DNA of 49,198 nucleotides from Blastococcus sp. (lineage in GTDB: Bacteria; Actinomycetota; Actinomycetes; Mycobacteriales; Geodermatophilaceae). Numbering within the stretch: the first letter of the stretch is position 1; each line of letters begins with the position of its first letter. This document shows, one piece after another, positions 8,867 to 21,096 of the stretch. The notes below the pieces were generated by a model, which ran no database searches, was not told the origin of the DNA, and saw only the letters and a program-made list of their open reading frames with translations. Where the stretch lies: contig JAOPWJ010000193.1 of the NCBI GenBank assembly GCA_025965715.1, positions 1 through 49,198 on the forward strand. Direction: 5' to 3'. Position numbers and translations under genes: made by a program.

Positions 8867-9475
8867 GTGGGCCATGCCGGCGTCGACACACGTCCCGTGG
8901 GACCGGCCGGCCTGTCGGCTCTCGCCGCGTTGTTCGACGATCATCGAAATACCCGCCGCTGCTGGTGCATGGCCTTCTGCGCGACCCGCGGACAGTTCGC
9001 TGCGGGCTGGGTGGCCGGCGGCAACCGGCGTCGCTTCGAGAGCGCGGCCACTTCCGGCGGCCTCCCCATGGGCGTCCTCGCCTCCGTGGCGGGTGAGCCG
9101 ATCGGCTGGTGCGCATGCGGACCCAGATCTCGATACGCCGGCAGCGAGGGCCGACGAAGGAAGCTGCTGGGTGGTCGGGACCCCGGCGAGGACGAAGCGG
9201 TGTGGTTGGTGGCATGCCTGTTCGTCCGAGCCGACCATCGAGCCCGGGGGGTCCCCTACGCACTGGTGCGAGCGGCCGTCGAGCTGGCCCGACAGCACGG
9301 TGCCCTGGCCATCGAGGGGTGGCCGATCGCTGGGTCGGATCGGCACTCCGCGGGCGCGTTCGTCGGACGGCAGTCGATGTTCGAGGACCTGGGCTTTCGG
9401 CGCGTCGCAAGCCCCGATCCGCAACGCGCTCTCATGCGCCGCGAACTCACCGATGCACCGGGACAGCAGCCGTAG
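8867..9475 (+). CDS. GNAT family N-acetyltransferase
   Basis: ARPRS...WLVACLFVRADHRARGVPYALVRAAVELARQHGALAIEGWP...MFEDLGFRRVASPDPQRALMRREL; TACGGT-N6-GTG start context. Confidence 0.75.
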   Translation: MGHAGVDTRPVGPAGLSALAALFDDHRNTRRCWCMAFCATRGQFAAGWVAGGNRRRFESAATSGGLPMGVLASVAGEPIGWCACGPRSRYAGSEGRRRKLLGGRDPGEDEAVWLVACLFVRADHRARGVPYALVRAAVELARQHGALAIEGWPIAGSDRHSAGAFVGRQSMFEDLGFRRVASPDPQRALMRRELTDAPGQQP

Positions 9476-9520
9476 CAGCCGGGCGGTCGGTGCGGGGCCG
9501 AACCCGCCACGGCCCGGAAC

Positions 9521-9994
9521 TCAGCCGCGCAGCGAGAAGCGGGCGAGCAGCGCGCGGGCGTTCTCGGCGTGCGCGGGGTTGCACATCACGTCGTACCGGC
9601 CCGCCGAGATCTTGCTGGTGCTGGTGAAGTCACGGCGGCCGCGCGTCGCCGCGTAACCCATCCAGCCGAACAGCGCGCCGAACACCAGGCCGATGAGCAG
9701 GCCCGAGAGCACCATGCCGATCCAGGCGCCGCCGTCGGCCGAGAAGATGCCCAGCAGCAGGCCGACGAACAAGCCCCACCAGGCGCCTCCGGCGGCCCCG
9801 GCGGCGATCGCCCGGCCCGTGGTGAGCCGGCCGGTCACCGTCTCGACCATGCGCAGGTCGGTGCCGATGATCGTCACGTTCTCGACGGGGAACTTCTCGT
9901 CCGAGAGGTAGTCGACCGCGGCCTGTGCCTGCTCGTAACTGTCGTAGGAACCCACCTGGACGCCGCCCAGCGGCATCGACACAGAAGCACTCAT
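9521..9994 (-). CDS. general stress protein 17M-like membrane protein
   Basis: GSYDSYEQAQAAVDYLSDEKFPVENVTIIGTDLRMVETVTGRLTTGRAI...GAWWGLFVGLLLG...YDVMCNPAHAENARALL. Confidence 0.8.
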   Translation of the reverse strand: MSASVSMPLGGVQVGSYDSYEQAQAAVDYLSDEKFPVENVTIIGTDLRMVETVTGRLTTGRAIAAGAAGGAWWGLFVGLLLGIFSADGGAWIGMVLSGLLIGLVFGALFGWMGYAATRGRRDFTSTSKISAGRYDVMCNPAHAENARALLARFSLRG

Positions 9995-10028
9995 GCCCGG
10001 TCGACTACCCGCTGCGGCGGCGTTGCAC

Positions 10029-11885
10029 TCAGACCAGGCTGTCGGCCCACGCGCGGTGCAGATCGGCGAACCGGCCGGTGCCCGCGACCAGCTCGGCGGG
10101 GGAGCCGTCCTCGACGATCAGGCCGTCGGCCATGACCAGCGCCCGGTCGGCGATCTCCACCGTCGAGAGCCGGTGGGCGATGATCAGCGCCGTCCGGTCG
10201 GCGAGCAGGGTCTGCAGCGCATGCTGCACGAGGCGCTCGCTGGGGACGTCGAGCGAGCTCGTGGCCTCGTCGAGGATCAGCACCGCGGGGTCGGCGAGGA
10301 ACGCACGGGCGAAGCTGACCAGCTGCCGCTGCCCCGCCGACAGTCGCCCACCCCGCTTGCTGACGTCGGTGTCGTAGCCCGCCGGCAGGGCGGCGATGAA
10401 CTCGTGCGCGCCGATCGCCCGGGCAGCCGCCTCGATCTCGGCCCGGCCGGCACCCGGCCGGCCGAAGGCGATGTTGTCGGCGACCGTGCCGGAGAACAGG
10501 AAGCTCTCCTGGGTGACCATGACCACCGCCCGGCGCAGGTCGGCGTCGGACAGCAGGGTCAGCGGCACCCCGTCGAGTCGCACGGCACCCGTCGTCGGAT
10601 CGTAGAAGCGGGCTGCCAGGCGGGCCAGCGTCGACTTGCCGGCGCCGGTGGCCCCCACGAGCGCCACCGTCTGCCCGGCGGGAACGTGCAGGTCGAGCAG
10701 GGGGAGCACGACGCGGTCGGTGTAGCCGAACCGCATGCCGTCGAAGACCAGCTCTCCACGCGCCTCGGGCAGGGGCACCGGATCGGTCGGCTCGGGCACC
10801 GTCGGCACCTCCTCGAGCACTCCCGACAGCTTCTCCAGCGCCGCAGTCGCCGACTGGTAGGAGTTGTAGAACATCGCGACGTCCTGCAGCGGGTCGAAGA
10901 ACCGGCGCAGGTAGAGCAGGAAGGACACCAGGGTGCCGACGGCCAGGGCTCCGTCCATCACCCGGAGCGCGCCGTAGCCGAGCACGGCGACGGTGACCAG
11001 GTTGCCGATCAGCGTCACCGCCGGGATGAAGACCGCGATCAGCCAGAAGGCGCGGTCGTGCGCCTGTCGGTTGTCCTCGTTCAGGACGGCGTACAGCTCG
11101 TCGTTGCGGGGCTCCCGCCGGAACGCCTGCACCGCGCGGATGCCCCCGAACGTCTCGGTGAACTGCACGATGAGCGCGGCGATCGTCTGCCGGGTTCGCC
11201 GGTAGGCCGCCGTCGAGTTCCGCTGGAACCAGCGCGCCACCCAGAACAGCGCCGGGAAACCCAGCAGAGCGACCACACCCAGTGGCGGGTCCAGGACGAC
11301 GAGGACGACGCCGATCGTGAGCACGCTGAACACGGCCGTGACCAGGTTGTCCAGGCCCTCGTCGAACAGCTCCTCGATGGCCTCGACGTCGCTGGTCAGG
11401 CGGCTGATCGTCTTGCCGGAGGTGTAGCGCTCGTGGAAGGACAGGGGCAGCCGTTGGACGTGGGTGAACACCCGTCGGCGCAGCCGGAGCAGCACCGCCT
11501 GGCCGATCCGCCCGGACCAGCTCAGGAAGACGAACCGCAGCACCGTGTCCACCGCCGCGGCGGCGAGCATCGCGCCGGTGACCCACGCCAGCGGCCCAGC
11601 GTCGCCGTCGATCAGCGCGGGGACGGCGACGTCGATGCCGACGCCGATGAGGAAGGGCCCCGCCAGCCAGGCGATGTTCTGGCCGGTGATGACGCTCAGC
11701 AGCCCCCACAGCGCGCGACGGTGCGGGGAGAGCAGCTCGCCGAGGAGCCGCCGGGAGCGGTCGCGGAGGAAGACCCCGGCGCCGACCGACAGCTCCTCGG
11801 TGTCCTCGGTCGCGACGCCGCGCCAGTTGTGCGCGGTGTCCGGGGACGGCGCGGGCGGCGCACCGCGGTCGGCGGGCTGGCTCAC
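10029..11885 (-). CDS. ABC transporter ATP-binding protein/permease (type I exporter half-transporter)
   Basis: ABC_membrane TM region plus Walker A VGATGAGKSTLARLAARFYDPTTG, LSAGQRQLVSFARAFL, LILDEATSSLD; GTG start overlaps the upstream gene's stop. Confidence 0.92.
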   Translation of the reverse strand: MSQPADRGAPPAPSPDTAHNWRGVATEDTEELSVGAGVFLRDRSRRLLGELLSPHRRALWGLLSVITGQNIAWLAGPFLIGVGIDVAVPALIDGDAGPLAWVTGAMLAAAAVDTVLRFVFLSWSGRIGQAVLLRLRRRVFTHVQRLPLSFHERYTSGKTISRLTSDVEAIEELFDEGLDNLVTAVFSVLTIGVVLVVLDPPLGVVALLGFPALFWVARWFQRNSTAAYRRTRQTIAALIVQFTETFGGIRAVQAFRREPRNDELYAVLNEDNRQAHDRAFWLIAVFIPAVTLIGNLVTVAVLGYGALRVMDGALAVGTLVSFLLYLRRFFDPLQDVAMFYNSYQSATAALEKLSGVLEEVPTVPEPTDPVPLPEARGELVFDGMRFGYTDRVVLPLLDLHVPAGQTVALVGATGAGKSTLARLAARFYDPTTGAVRLDGVPLTLLSDADLRRAVVMVTQESFLFSGTVADNIAFGRPGAGRAEIEAAARAIGAHEFIAALPAGYDTDVSKRGGRLSAGQRQLVSFARAFLADPAVLILDEATSSLDVPSERLVQHALQTLLADRTALIIAHRLSTVEIADRALVMADGLIVEDGSPAELVAGTGRFADLHRAWADSLV

Positions 11886-13702
11886 GACGCGACCTCGGCG
11901 AAGCCGGCGTCGGCCAGTTCGCTGTCCTGAGCGAGCAGGTCGCGGTACTCGGGGACCTCGGCCAGCAGGTCGCTGTGCCTGCCGATCGCGGTGATGCGTC
12001 CGCCGGAGAGCAGTGCGACGCGGTCGGCCAGCAGCACGGTCGAGGGCCGATGCGCGACGACCAGGGCGGTCGTCTCCGCGAGCACCTTCCGCAGCGCCTG
12101 TTCCACGAGCGCTTCGGTGTGCACGTCCAGCGCCGACAGCGGGTCGTCGAGGATCAGCACCGATGGCCGGCCGAGGACGGCACGGGCCAGCGCGAGGCGT
12201 TGCCGCTGGCCGCCCGACAGGGACAGCCCCTGCTCGCCGATGCGGGTCGCGAGTCCCCAGGGCAGGTCGTGGACGAACTCGGCCTGGGCCACGCGCAGCG
12301 CCTCGTCGACCTCGGCGTCCGTGGCGTCGGTGCGGCCCAGCGTGACGTTCTCCCTGACGCTCATCGAGAATAGCGTCGCGTCCTCGAACGCGGTGGAGAC
12401 GACGCTGCGCAGCTGCGCCAGTGGAAGGTCGCGCACGTCGACGCCGTCCAGGGTCACCCGCCCGGCCGTCACGTCGTAGAGCCGGCCGACCAGTGCGGTG
12501 AGCGTCGTCTTGCCCGACCCGGTTGCGCCGACCAGCGCGACGGTCTCGCCGGGCGCGACGTCGAGGTCGATGCCGCTGAGCACCGGGTCCGCTGAGCCCG
12601 GATAGGCGAAGCCGACCCCCTCGAGACGGAGACGGGCGGGCGTACCGATGGCCGCGGAGCGGACGCCGGGCCGGTCGGTGACCGTGACCGGCTCGTCGAG
12701 GAGCTCGCCGATGCGGTCGCAGGCGCTGGCGGTCTCCTGGGCGAAGGCGAACAGGAAGCCGAGGGAGAGGATCGGCCACAGCAGCACGGTGAACAGTGCG
12801 ACGAAGCCGACGAGGCCGCCGACGGTCAACGCGCCCGTGTTCACCGCCACCGCGCCGCCGACGAGGATGACCGCGAGCGTCACCTGGGGATGCAGCTCGA
12901 AGATGCACCACAGCAGGGCCAGGGTGCGGACCCGCTCCAGCTGCATCCGGCGCAGCACGGTGGCCTTGGCGTCGTATCGGTCGAAGACCAGCCCGCTGCG
13001 GCCCAGCGCCTTCACGACGCGGATGCCCTGGACGGCTTCCTCGACGTCGGTGGTCAGCTCGCCCTGCTGGTCCTGCACCTGCCGCGACTGGATGTTGTAC
13101 CGGCGCTCCCAGCGCAGCCCGAGGAACGTCAGTGGCACCGTGGTGACGAGGACGGCCAGCCCCAGCGGCCAGTAGGTGACCAGCAGGAGGACCAGGACGA
13201 CGACGCAGGTGATCAGGTTGACCGCGAGGAAGACCGCGGCGAATCCGACGAAGCGCCGGACGGTGGAGATGTCGGTGGTGGCGCGGGAGAGCAGCTGCCC
13301 GGAGCCCCACCGGTCGTGGAAGGCGACCGGCAGCCGCTGCAGCCGCTGGTAGAGGGCGTCGCGCAGGTCGCGCTCGATCCGCAGGGAGCTGCGGTTCATC
13401 GCCCAGCGGCGCAGGAAGAACAGTGCGGCCTCGGCGACGCCGAACAGCAGGGCCAGGGCGAGCAGGGGGAGGAGCCCGGACCGGTCGCCGGCGGCGATGG
13501 GGCCGTCGACGACGGCGGCGGTGAGCAGCGGGACGGCGAGCTGCGTGAGGGTGGCGAGCAGCGCAGCGGTGAAGGTGAGGGCGACCAGCCCGCGGTAGGG
13601 GCGGGTGAAGGGCCACAGGCGCAGAAGTGCGGCCAACCGGCCCCGGTCGTCGGGTGGCGCGGGGTGCGGGGTGGTGTCCATGTCGCCGTCGAGGCTAGGC
13701 AC
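11882..13702 (-). CDS. ABC transporter ATP-binding protein/permease (partner half-transporter)
   Basis: VALVGATGSGKTTLTALVGRLYDVTAGRVTLDGVDVRDLPL, LSLSGGQRQRLALARAVL, LILDDPLSALD; start may be ATG 13681 (MDTTPHP). Confidence 0.92.
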   Translation of the reverse strand: MPSLDGDMDTTPHPAPPDDRGRLAALLRLWPFTRPYRGLVALTFTAALLATLTQLAVPLLTAAVVDGPIAAGDRSGLLPLLALALLFGVAEAALFFLRRWAMNRSSLRIERDLRDALYQRLQRLPVAFHDRWGSGQLLSRATTDISTVRRFVGFAAVFLAVNLITCVVVLVLLLVTYWPLGLAVLVTTVPLTFLGLRWERRYNIQSRQVQDQQGELTTDVEEAVQGIRVVKALGRSGLVFDRYDAKATVLRRMQLERVRTLALLWCIFELHPQVTLAVILVGGAVAVNTGALTVGGLVGFVALFTVLLWPILSLGFLFAFAQETASACDRIGELLDEPVTVTDRPGVRSAAIGTPARLRLEGVGFAYPGSADPVLSGIDLDVAPGETVALVGATGSGKTTLTALVGRLYDVTAGRVTLDGVDVRDLPLAQLRSVVSTAFEDATLFSMSVRENVTLGRTDATDAEVDEALRVAQAEFVHDLPWGLATRIGEQGLSLSGGQRQRLALARAVLGRPSVLILDDPLSALDVHTEALVEQALRKVLAETTALVVAHRPSTVLLADRVALLSGGRITAIGRHSDLLAEVPEYRDLLAQDSELADAGFAEVAS

Positions 13703-13813
13703 AGGTAGTGACCGAGGCGAACCAGTTTCGCGCCCCGGCCTCGCTGCAGGGGCCCGCCGCGGGCCTGCGAGTGCAGCGGCCGAGGGCTTCTGCTGCTGCG
13801 GAGCGGCCCCTTC

Positions 13814-14872
13814 TCAGCGGTGCCGTCGAACCCCGAAGACGATGTCCTCCCAGGCGGGGACGCGCGCCCGTGGGTCGTCGGTGTCGCCGTCGGCCTCGGT
13901 CCGGGCCAGCACCACCGTGTCGTGGTCGGCCACTTCGTCCAGCAGTGCGTCGACCGAGCGCTGGCGATCGGCGAAACCGGTCGGCGGATGGACGTCCCGG
14001 ACGTCGTCCTCGGCACGGACGGGTGCGGTGAGGTGGTCTGCCGGTACGTCGGTGGCCAGCAGGTCGGTGTTGACCACGTCGGTCACGTAGCCGTCGGCCA
14101 CGTAGCGGTCGTCCGTGTAGCCGTCGTGCGCGGTGCCGCCGTCCTCGAGCTGGTCGTCCGTCGCGGCGGGTGCCGGGCCGGTCACCTCGTCCTCGCGGGG
14201 GCTGTCCCGCAGCACGGAGACCGGACGCGCGCGGAGCGGAGGGCCGCCGGGCAGTCCGGTCGGCACATCGGGTACGACGCGGACCAGGCGGGTGCCCTCG
14301 GCGAAGTCGGTCGTCGCGGCGTCGTCGGGCGTGACGAGCCGCGCGGGCAAGTCGAAGATCCAGCGCGTCGTTCCGGACTTGTCACCGGCCCGCCACGCGC
14401 CGGTGACCAGCCAGGCGCCGTCGTCGTTGCGGTAGGCGTCCCACTGCACCACGTCGACGTCCGTGTCGAGCAGTCGGAGCCGGTCGGCCATGAAGCGCTG
14501 CAGGGTGGTGCCCGGGGTGCCCTCGGAGAGGCGGACGCGCGCCTCGAGGGCCTGTTCGGCCACCCGGGCCCGCTCCTGCAGTACCGGATGGGCGAAGCGC
14601 ATGATCCGTTCGACGCGGGTGCCGGAGGCGACCGCCACCTGCTCGGGCGTCTCACCCGCGCGGATGCGGGACTGGATGACCCGAGGGGGCAGTTCGGTAC
14701 CGAGGTCCACGTCGATCTGGGTGAGGCGACGGGAATCGCCGCGGGCGGCGGCGCGCACGCGGTCGTCGATCGGCAGCTCGAACGTGTCGCCGTCCGGGGC
14801 GTCTGCGCCCTCGGTCGTGAGGATCAGGCTCTTCCCGTCGCCGGAGAGCGCCACGAGGCGCAACGAGCGCAT
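13814..14872 (-). CDS. sepH: septation protein SepH (DUF3071 domain)
   Basis: MRSLRLVALSGDGKSLILTTEG...FELPIDDRVRAAARGD...LPPRVIQSRIRAGETPEQVAVASGTRVERIMRFAHPVLQERARVAEQA; AGGAGG upstream. Confidence 0.9.
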   Translation of the reverse strand: MRSLRLVALSGDGKSLILTTEGADAPDGDTFELPIDDRVRAAARGDSRRLTQIDVDLGTELPPRVIQSRIRAGETPEQVAVASGTRVERIMRFAHPVLQERARVAEQALEARVRLSEGTPGTTLQRFMADRLRLLDTDVDVVQWDAYRNDDGAWLVTGAWRAGDKSGTTRWIFDLPARLVTPDDAATTDFAEGTRLVRVVPDVPTGLPGGPPLRARPVSVLRDSPREDEVTGPAPAATDDQLEDGGTAHDGYTDDRYVADGYVTDVVNTDLLATDVPADHLTAPVRAEDDVRDVHPPTGFADRQRSVDALLDEVADHDTVVLARTEADGDTDDPRARVPAWEDIVFGVRRHR

Positions 14873-15139
14873 GGACGGCCTCCTGTAACGTGCGCGGGTC
14901 CCACCTGGACAGAGACCCGGGACACGAGGCTATCGGCGTGCGGGGGGCCGGGCCGGCAGGCCGCCCGGCGTGGCGCGCCCCGGGCTGGACCCGGTCCCTC
15001 TCCCGGGGGGTGCAGAACCTCCGCTCGAGCGCCGATGAGGAGCAATGTCACGTCTGTGAAACGCGCGCTCGGCACAGTGGGTCGCGCGGGCTCCGCCGAG
15101 ACCGAACGCCGACAGCCGAGTTCCACCTGAGGAGGTGCG

Positions 15140-17053
15140 ATGGCCAGCCCACTGACCGACCGGCCCCTCGCGCCCTACGCGCCCGCGGCCGACGTCGCCG
15201 GCCTGCTGACCGGCCCGTCTCCCGCCCAGCTGCTACCCGACTCCGTCGCGCTGGCCGTCGCCCAGATCGCCGGCGCGGCCGGCACCTGGTGCCCGGCGCT
15301 CTCACCCGACGGCGACCGGGTCGCCTACGTCACCGACCGGTCGGGCAGCCCGCGCCTGGAGGTGGCGGCCGTCGACGGGCGGACGCCGCCAGCGGTGCTC
15401 TCCGGCCCCGACGAGGAGGTCGTCTCCGTCGCCTGGTCGCCCGACGGCGGCTGGCTGGCGTACCTGGTCAGCCCGGGCGGCTCGATCTGCGCCGAACTGC
15501 ACGTGGTGCGCCCGGACGGCTCGGGCCGACGGCTGCTCGCGGGCCAGGACCCGCGCGCCACCGTCTTCGCCGGCGCCTGGACCGGCCCCGGCCACTACGC
15601 GTGCTCGATCGCCCCCGGCGACGGTCCCGACGCCGACGTCGTGCTGGTGGACGTGCTGACCGGCGAGCAGCGAACCCTCGCCAGCGGCGGCTTCCTGTCG
15701 GTCACCTGGGTGTCGGCCGACGAGCGCTTCGTCCTGGCCCGCCGGGGCCCGCGGGCCTACCGGCACATCGTGCTCTGCGACGTCGCCACCGGTCTCCAGC
15801 GACGGGTCCTCGCGCTCGACGCGCCCGGCGGCATTGCCTCGGAGGACGGCCGCTTCGGCCCGGACGGCGCATCGATCTACCTCCGCGCCTCACTGCCCGG
15901 CGAACCGGGTACCGACCGGTCCGGCCTGGTGGCCGTCGCCCTGTCGCCCGACGGGGAGCCGGGCCGGGGCCGGACGGTCCTGTACCGCCCGGACGCCGAT
16001 CTGGACGGCTACGCCCTGCGTACCGACGGCACCGTCCTCGCCGTCTGGACCGCCGAGGAGGAGACCGAGTTCTGTGTGCACGCCCTCTCCGACGGGGCGC
16101 TGATCCGCACGATCGCCCTGCCCGAGCCGGTCATGCCCGGCTGGTCCCTGGCCGGCGACGGGGCCACGATGGTGGCCGAGCTGACCGGGCCCCAGGCGCC
16201 GCGTGGCCTCTGGCTGATCCCGCTCGAGGGGCAGGGCGCCCCCACGCCGCTGCCCTCGACACCCGTCCGTCCGGATCTCCGCGCGCTCGTGCCGCCGGTG
16301 CGCTACGAGTACTCGGCGCCCGACGGCATGCCGCTCTCTGGCTGGCTCTACGTGCCGGCCGGCGTGCACGGCCCGAACCGCACGGTGATCACCTTCCACG
16401 GCGGTCCCGAGGGCCAGGAGCGGCCCGACTACTCACCACTGGCCCAGACCCTGGTCGCTGCAGGCTTCACCGTCTTCGCGCCGAACGTGCGCGGCTCGGG
16501 CGGATTCGGCCGGGCATTCCTGACCGCCGACGACGGCGAGGCCCGGGAGGCCTCCTTCGACGACGTCCGCACGACGGTCGAGGAGCTCGTCGCCGCCGGG
16601 ATCGCGCAGCGGGGTCGGGTGGGGGCGCACGGCTGGTCGTACGGCGGATACCTCACCTTGGTCGCGCTGACGCGATGGCCCGACCTGTTCGCCGCGGGGG
16701 TGACCGGTGCCGGGATGAGTGATCTGCGGACCTTCTTCGCCGGCACCGAGCCGTGGATGGCAGCGGCCTCGGTCACCGAGTACGGACACCCGGTGGCCGA
16801 CCGCGATCTGCTTGCGGCGCTGTCCCCGATGACCGCGCTGGAGCGGCTGACCGCACCGGTCCTCTTCGCGCACGGAGACCGCGACACGAACGTCCCGGTC
16901 GCGGAGTCGGTGCAGGCGCACCAGGCCCTGCAGGCCCTGGGTGCTTCCAGCGACCTGCTGCTGCTCCCCGGCGAGGGGCACACGATCGTCGGGCACGATC
17001 ACCTGGTCGAGCTGAGCACCTCGGTCGTCACCTGGTTCGACCGCTGGCTGTGA
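15140..17053 (+). CDS. S9 family (prolyl oligopeptidase/acylaminoacyl peptidase-like) serine peptidase
   Basis: beta-propeller-like N-terminus; VGAHGWSYGGYLTLVAL (GxSxGG), HGDRDTNVPVAESVQ, GEGHTIVG; GAGGAGGTG upstream of ATG. Confidence 0.9.
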   Translation: MASPLTDRPLAPYAPAADVAGLLTGPSPAQLLPDSVALAVAQIAGAAGTWCPALSPDGDRVAYVTDRSGSPRLEVAAVDGRTPPAVLSGPDEEVVSVAWSPDGGWLAYLVSPGGSICAELHVVRPDGSGRRLLAGQDPRATVFAGAWTGPGHYACSIAPGDGPDADVVLVDVLTGEQRTLASGGFLSVTWVSADERFVLARRGPRAYRHIVLCDVATGLQRRVLALDAPGGIASEDGRFGPDGASIYLRASLPGEPGTDRSGLVAVALSPDGEPGRGRTVLYRPDADLDGYALRTDGTVLAVWTAEEETEFCVHALSDGALIRTIALPEPVMPGWSLAGDGATMVAELTGPQAPRGLWLIPLEGQGAPTPLPSTPVRPDLRALVPPVRYEYSAPDGMPLSGWLYVPAGVHGPNRTVITFHGGPEGQERPDYSPLAQTLVAAGFTVFAPNVRGSGGFGRAFLTADDGEAREASFDDVRTTVEELVAAGIAQRGRVGAHGWSYGGYLTLVALTRWPDLFAAGVTGAGMSDLRTFFAGTEPWMAAASVTEYGHPVADRDLLAALSPMTALERLTAPVLFAHGDRDTNVPVAESVQAHQALQALGASSDLLLLPGEGHTIVGHDHLVELSTSVVTWFDRWL

Positions 17054-18543
17054 GCAGCGGGCGTGGGGACGGAGAACTGTTCACCGGCTATTCCACACCC
17101 CGCGGCGACGAGGGGATCGACAGGGCCGGCCGGCTGACCGACGGCTACGCCGTCCTCGGGCCGTGGCTGGAGCGGCTCGGCGTCGCGGGCCTGACCGCCG
17201 CCGCGACCGCGCTGGCCGCGGAGCGGCGCAGCCGTGGGATCGCGGTCGCCGGCTGGGCGGACGGCCGGCAGCGGGCGCATCCCTTTCCGCTGGACCCGCT
17301 GCCCCGGATCGTCCCGCTCGCCGAGTGGGCCGGTCTGGCCGCCGGCGTCGAGCAGCGCCACCGGGCGCTCAACGCGTTCCTCGCCGACGCCTACCGGCCC
17401 GCTGGGCGGCGTCGGGGCGACGCCGACCGGGCACCGGAGATCGTGCGGGCCGGCGTGGTCCCCGAGTGGGCGGTCGCGCACAGCCCCGGCCGCGATCCGG
17501 AGGCCGTCGCCCTGGCCTGGCCAGGGCAGGCGCGCGCCGTCCTGGCGGGTACCGACCTGCTCCGCACCGCCACGGGGAGCTGGATCGTGCTGGGGGACAA
17601 CCTGCAGGTGCCGTCGGGACTGGGCTTCGCGCTGGCCAACCGGGACAGCGCCCGCGCCGCCATGCCGGAGCTCTTCGGCTCCGGCGGCGCGGCGCCGGTC
17701 GACCCCTGGGACGCCGTGCCGATGCTCCGTGCGGCGTTGGAGTCCGCCGCCCCACCGGCCTGCAGCGGTCCGCCACGCCTCGCCGTCCTCACCGCGGGCG
17801 AGGGTGACGGCGCCTGGTTCGAGCATCGGCTGCTGGCCGATGCGCTGGGCGTCCCGCTGGTGCGGGCCTCGGAGATCTGGCCGCGCATCGACGGCGGCGT
17901 GGAAGTGCTGGCCGACGGCCTGCGCACGCCCGTCGACGTGCTGTACCGCCGGTTCGACGACGGAGCGCTGGGCGCCTATCCCACGCCCATCGGCCAGCCG
18001 GTCGACGTACTGCTCACCGAGGCGGTGCGCGCCGGCCGGCTCGGACTGGTCAACGTGCCGGGCAACGGGGTCGCCGACGACGCCGCGGCCTACGCCTGGG
18101 TGCCGGCGATGATCTCCTTCTATCTCGACGAGAAGCCGTTGCTGGATTCGGTGCCCACCTGGGTCCTGGCCGACCCCGACCAGTGGGCGCAGGTGCGCGA
18201 CCGCCTGCACGAGCTCGTGCTCACGCCGGTCGCCGGGTACGGCGGTGGGGGCGCGGTCGTGGGCCCGTCCTGCTCCGCCGCCGAGCTGGCCCGGCTGCAG
18301 GCGGAGGTGGCGGCGGCGCCGCACCGATTCGTCGCCCAGGAACCGGTGGACATCTCGACCGCGCCGACGCTGGTGGAGGGCGGCCTGCAGCCCCGGCACG
18401 TGGACCTGCGCGTCTTCTCCGTCGCCGGCCCGGCCACGCGGGTGCTGCCGGCCCCGCTGACGCGGGTGGCCCCGGCGGCGGGCTCCCGCGTGACCAGCGC
18501 CGACCGCGGCGGTGCGGGGAAGGACACCTGGCTGCTGGCCTGA
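17050..18543 (+). CDS. circularly permuted ATP-grasp family protein
   Basis: GTG overlaps preceding stop; HRALNAFLADAYRP...SWIVLGDNLQVPSGLGFALANRDSARAAMPELFG...GLVNVPGNGVADDAAAYAWVPAMISFYLDEKPLLDSVPTW...VTSADRGGAGKDTWLL. Confidence 0.8.
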   Translation: MSSGRGDGELFTGYSTPRGDEGIDRAGRLTDGYAVLGPWLERLGVAGLTAAATALAAERRSRGIAVAGWADGRQRAHPFPLDPLPRIVPLAEWAGLAAGVEQRHRALNAFLADAYRPAGRRRGDADRAPEIVRAGVVPEWAVAHSPGRDPEAVALAWPGQARAVLAGTDLLRTATGSWIVLGDNLQVPSGLGFALANRDSARAAMPELFGSGGAAPVDPWDAVPMLRAALESAAPPACSGPPRLAVLTAGEGDGAWFEHRLLADALGVPLVRASEIWPRIDGGVEVLADGLRTPVDVLYRRFDDGALGAYPTPIGQPVDVLLTEAVRAGRLGLVNVPGNGVADDAAAYAWVPAMISFYLDEKPLLDSVPTWVLADPDQWAQVRDRLHELVLTPVAGYGGGGAVVGPSCSAAELARLQAEVAAAPHRFVAQEPVDISTAPTLVEGGLQPRHVDLRVFSVAGPATRVLPAPLTRVAPAAGSRVTSADRGGAGKDTWLLA

Positions 18544-18613
18544 GCAGCCAGGTGTCAGGCAGGTGTCAGCCCGCGGCGCTGCCGGGGTGCTCGGCGGCGA
18601 GTGGGCTCGTGCT

Positions 18614-18639
18614 CGGCCCCGTCCCGGGGGACGGGGCCG
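18614..18639. terminator. bidirectional intrinsic terminator-like hairpin between the ATP-grasp gene and serC
   Basis: Perfect 11-bp inverted repeat CGGCCCCGTCC-CGGG-GGACGGGGCCG; lies 3 bp beyond the serC stop (18643) on the minus strand. Confidence 0.65.
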
Positions 18640-18642
18640 TTC

Positions 18643-20930
<2,288 letters not shown>

Positions 20931-21096
20931 CTCGCAAGCTCCTCTGCGCGCGGACCAGGTGCGGTAGGGAATACGCGCACTTCTGCCGGTCGACCCTAGG
21001 CGGTGCCAACACCCCCGATCCACGCGGGGCAGCCGGACGGGCGCCGCGCAGGGAGCCTCCCGCGCCGCGAACCGACCGCGGTGTCAGCATGACCGC

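Noticed and set aside
9993-11930. Long plus-strand ORF antisense to the ABC transporter (645 aa)
   Set aside because: High-GC shadow ORF rich in H/Q/R/G/D opposite clearly coding ABC_tran motifs.
13746-13768. GCAGGGGCCCGC/GCGGGCCTGC hairpin between sepH and the ABC transporter
   Set aside because: Stem needs a 2-nt bulge and has almost no loop; GC-rich background produces such repeats often.
14041-14115. GY-T/VADGY-VTD repeats in SepH linker as a functional repeat
   Set aside because: Low-complexity acidic linker typical between SepH N-terminal and C-terminal regions.
14890-16722. 610-aa ORF overlapping the S9 peptidase in another frame
   Set aside because: R/G/P-rich out-of-frame shadow; the S9 frame carries the catalytic motifs.
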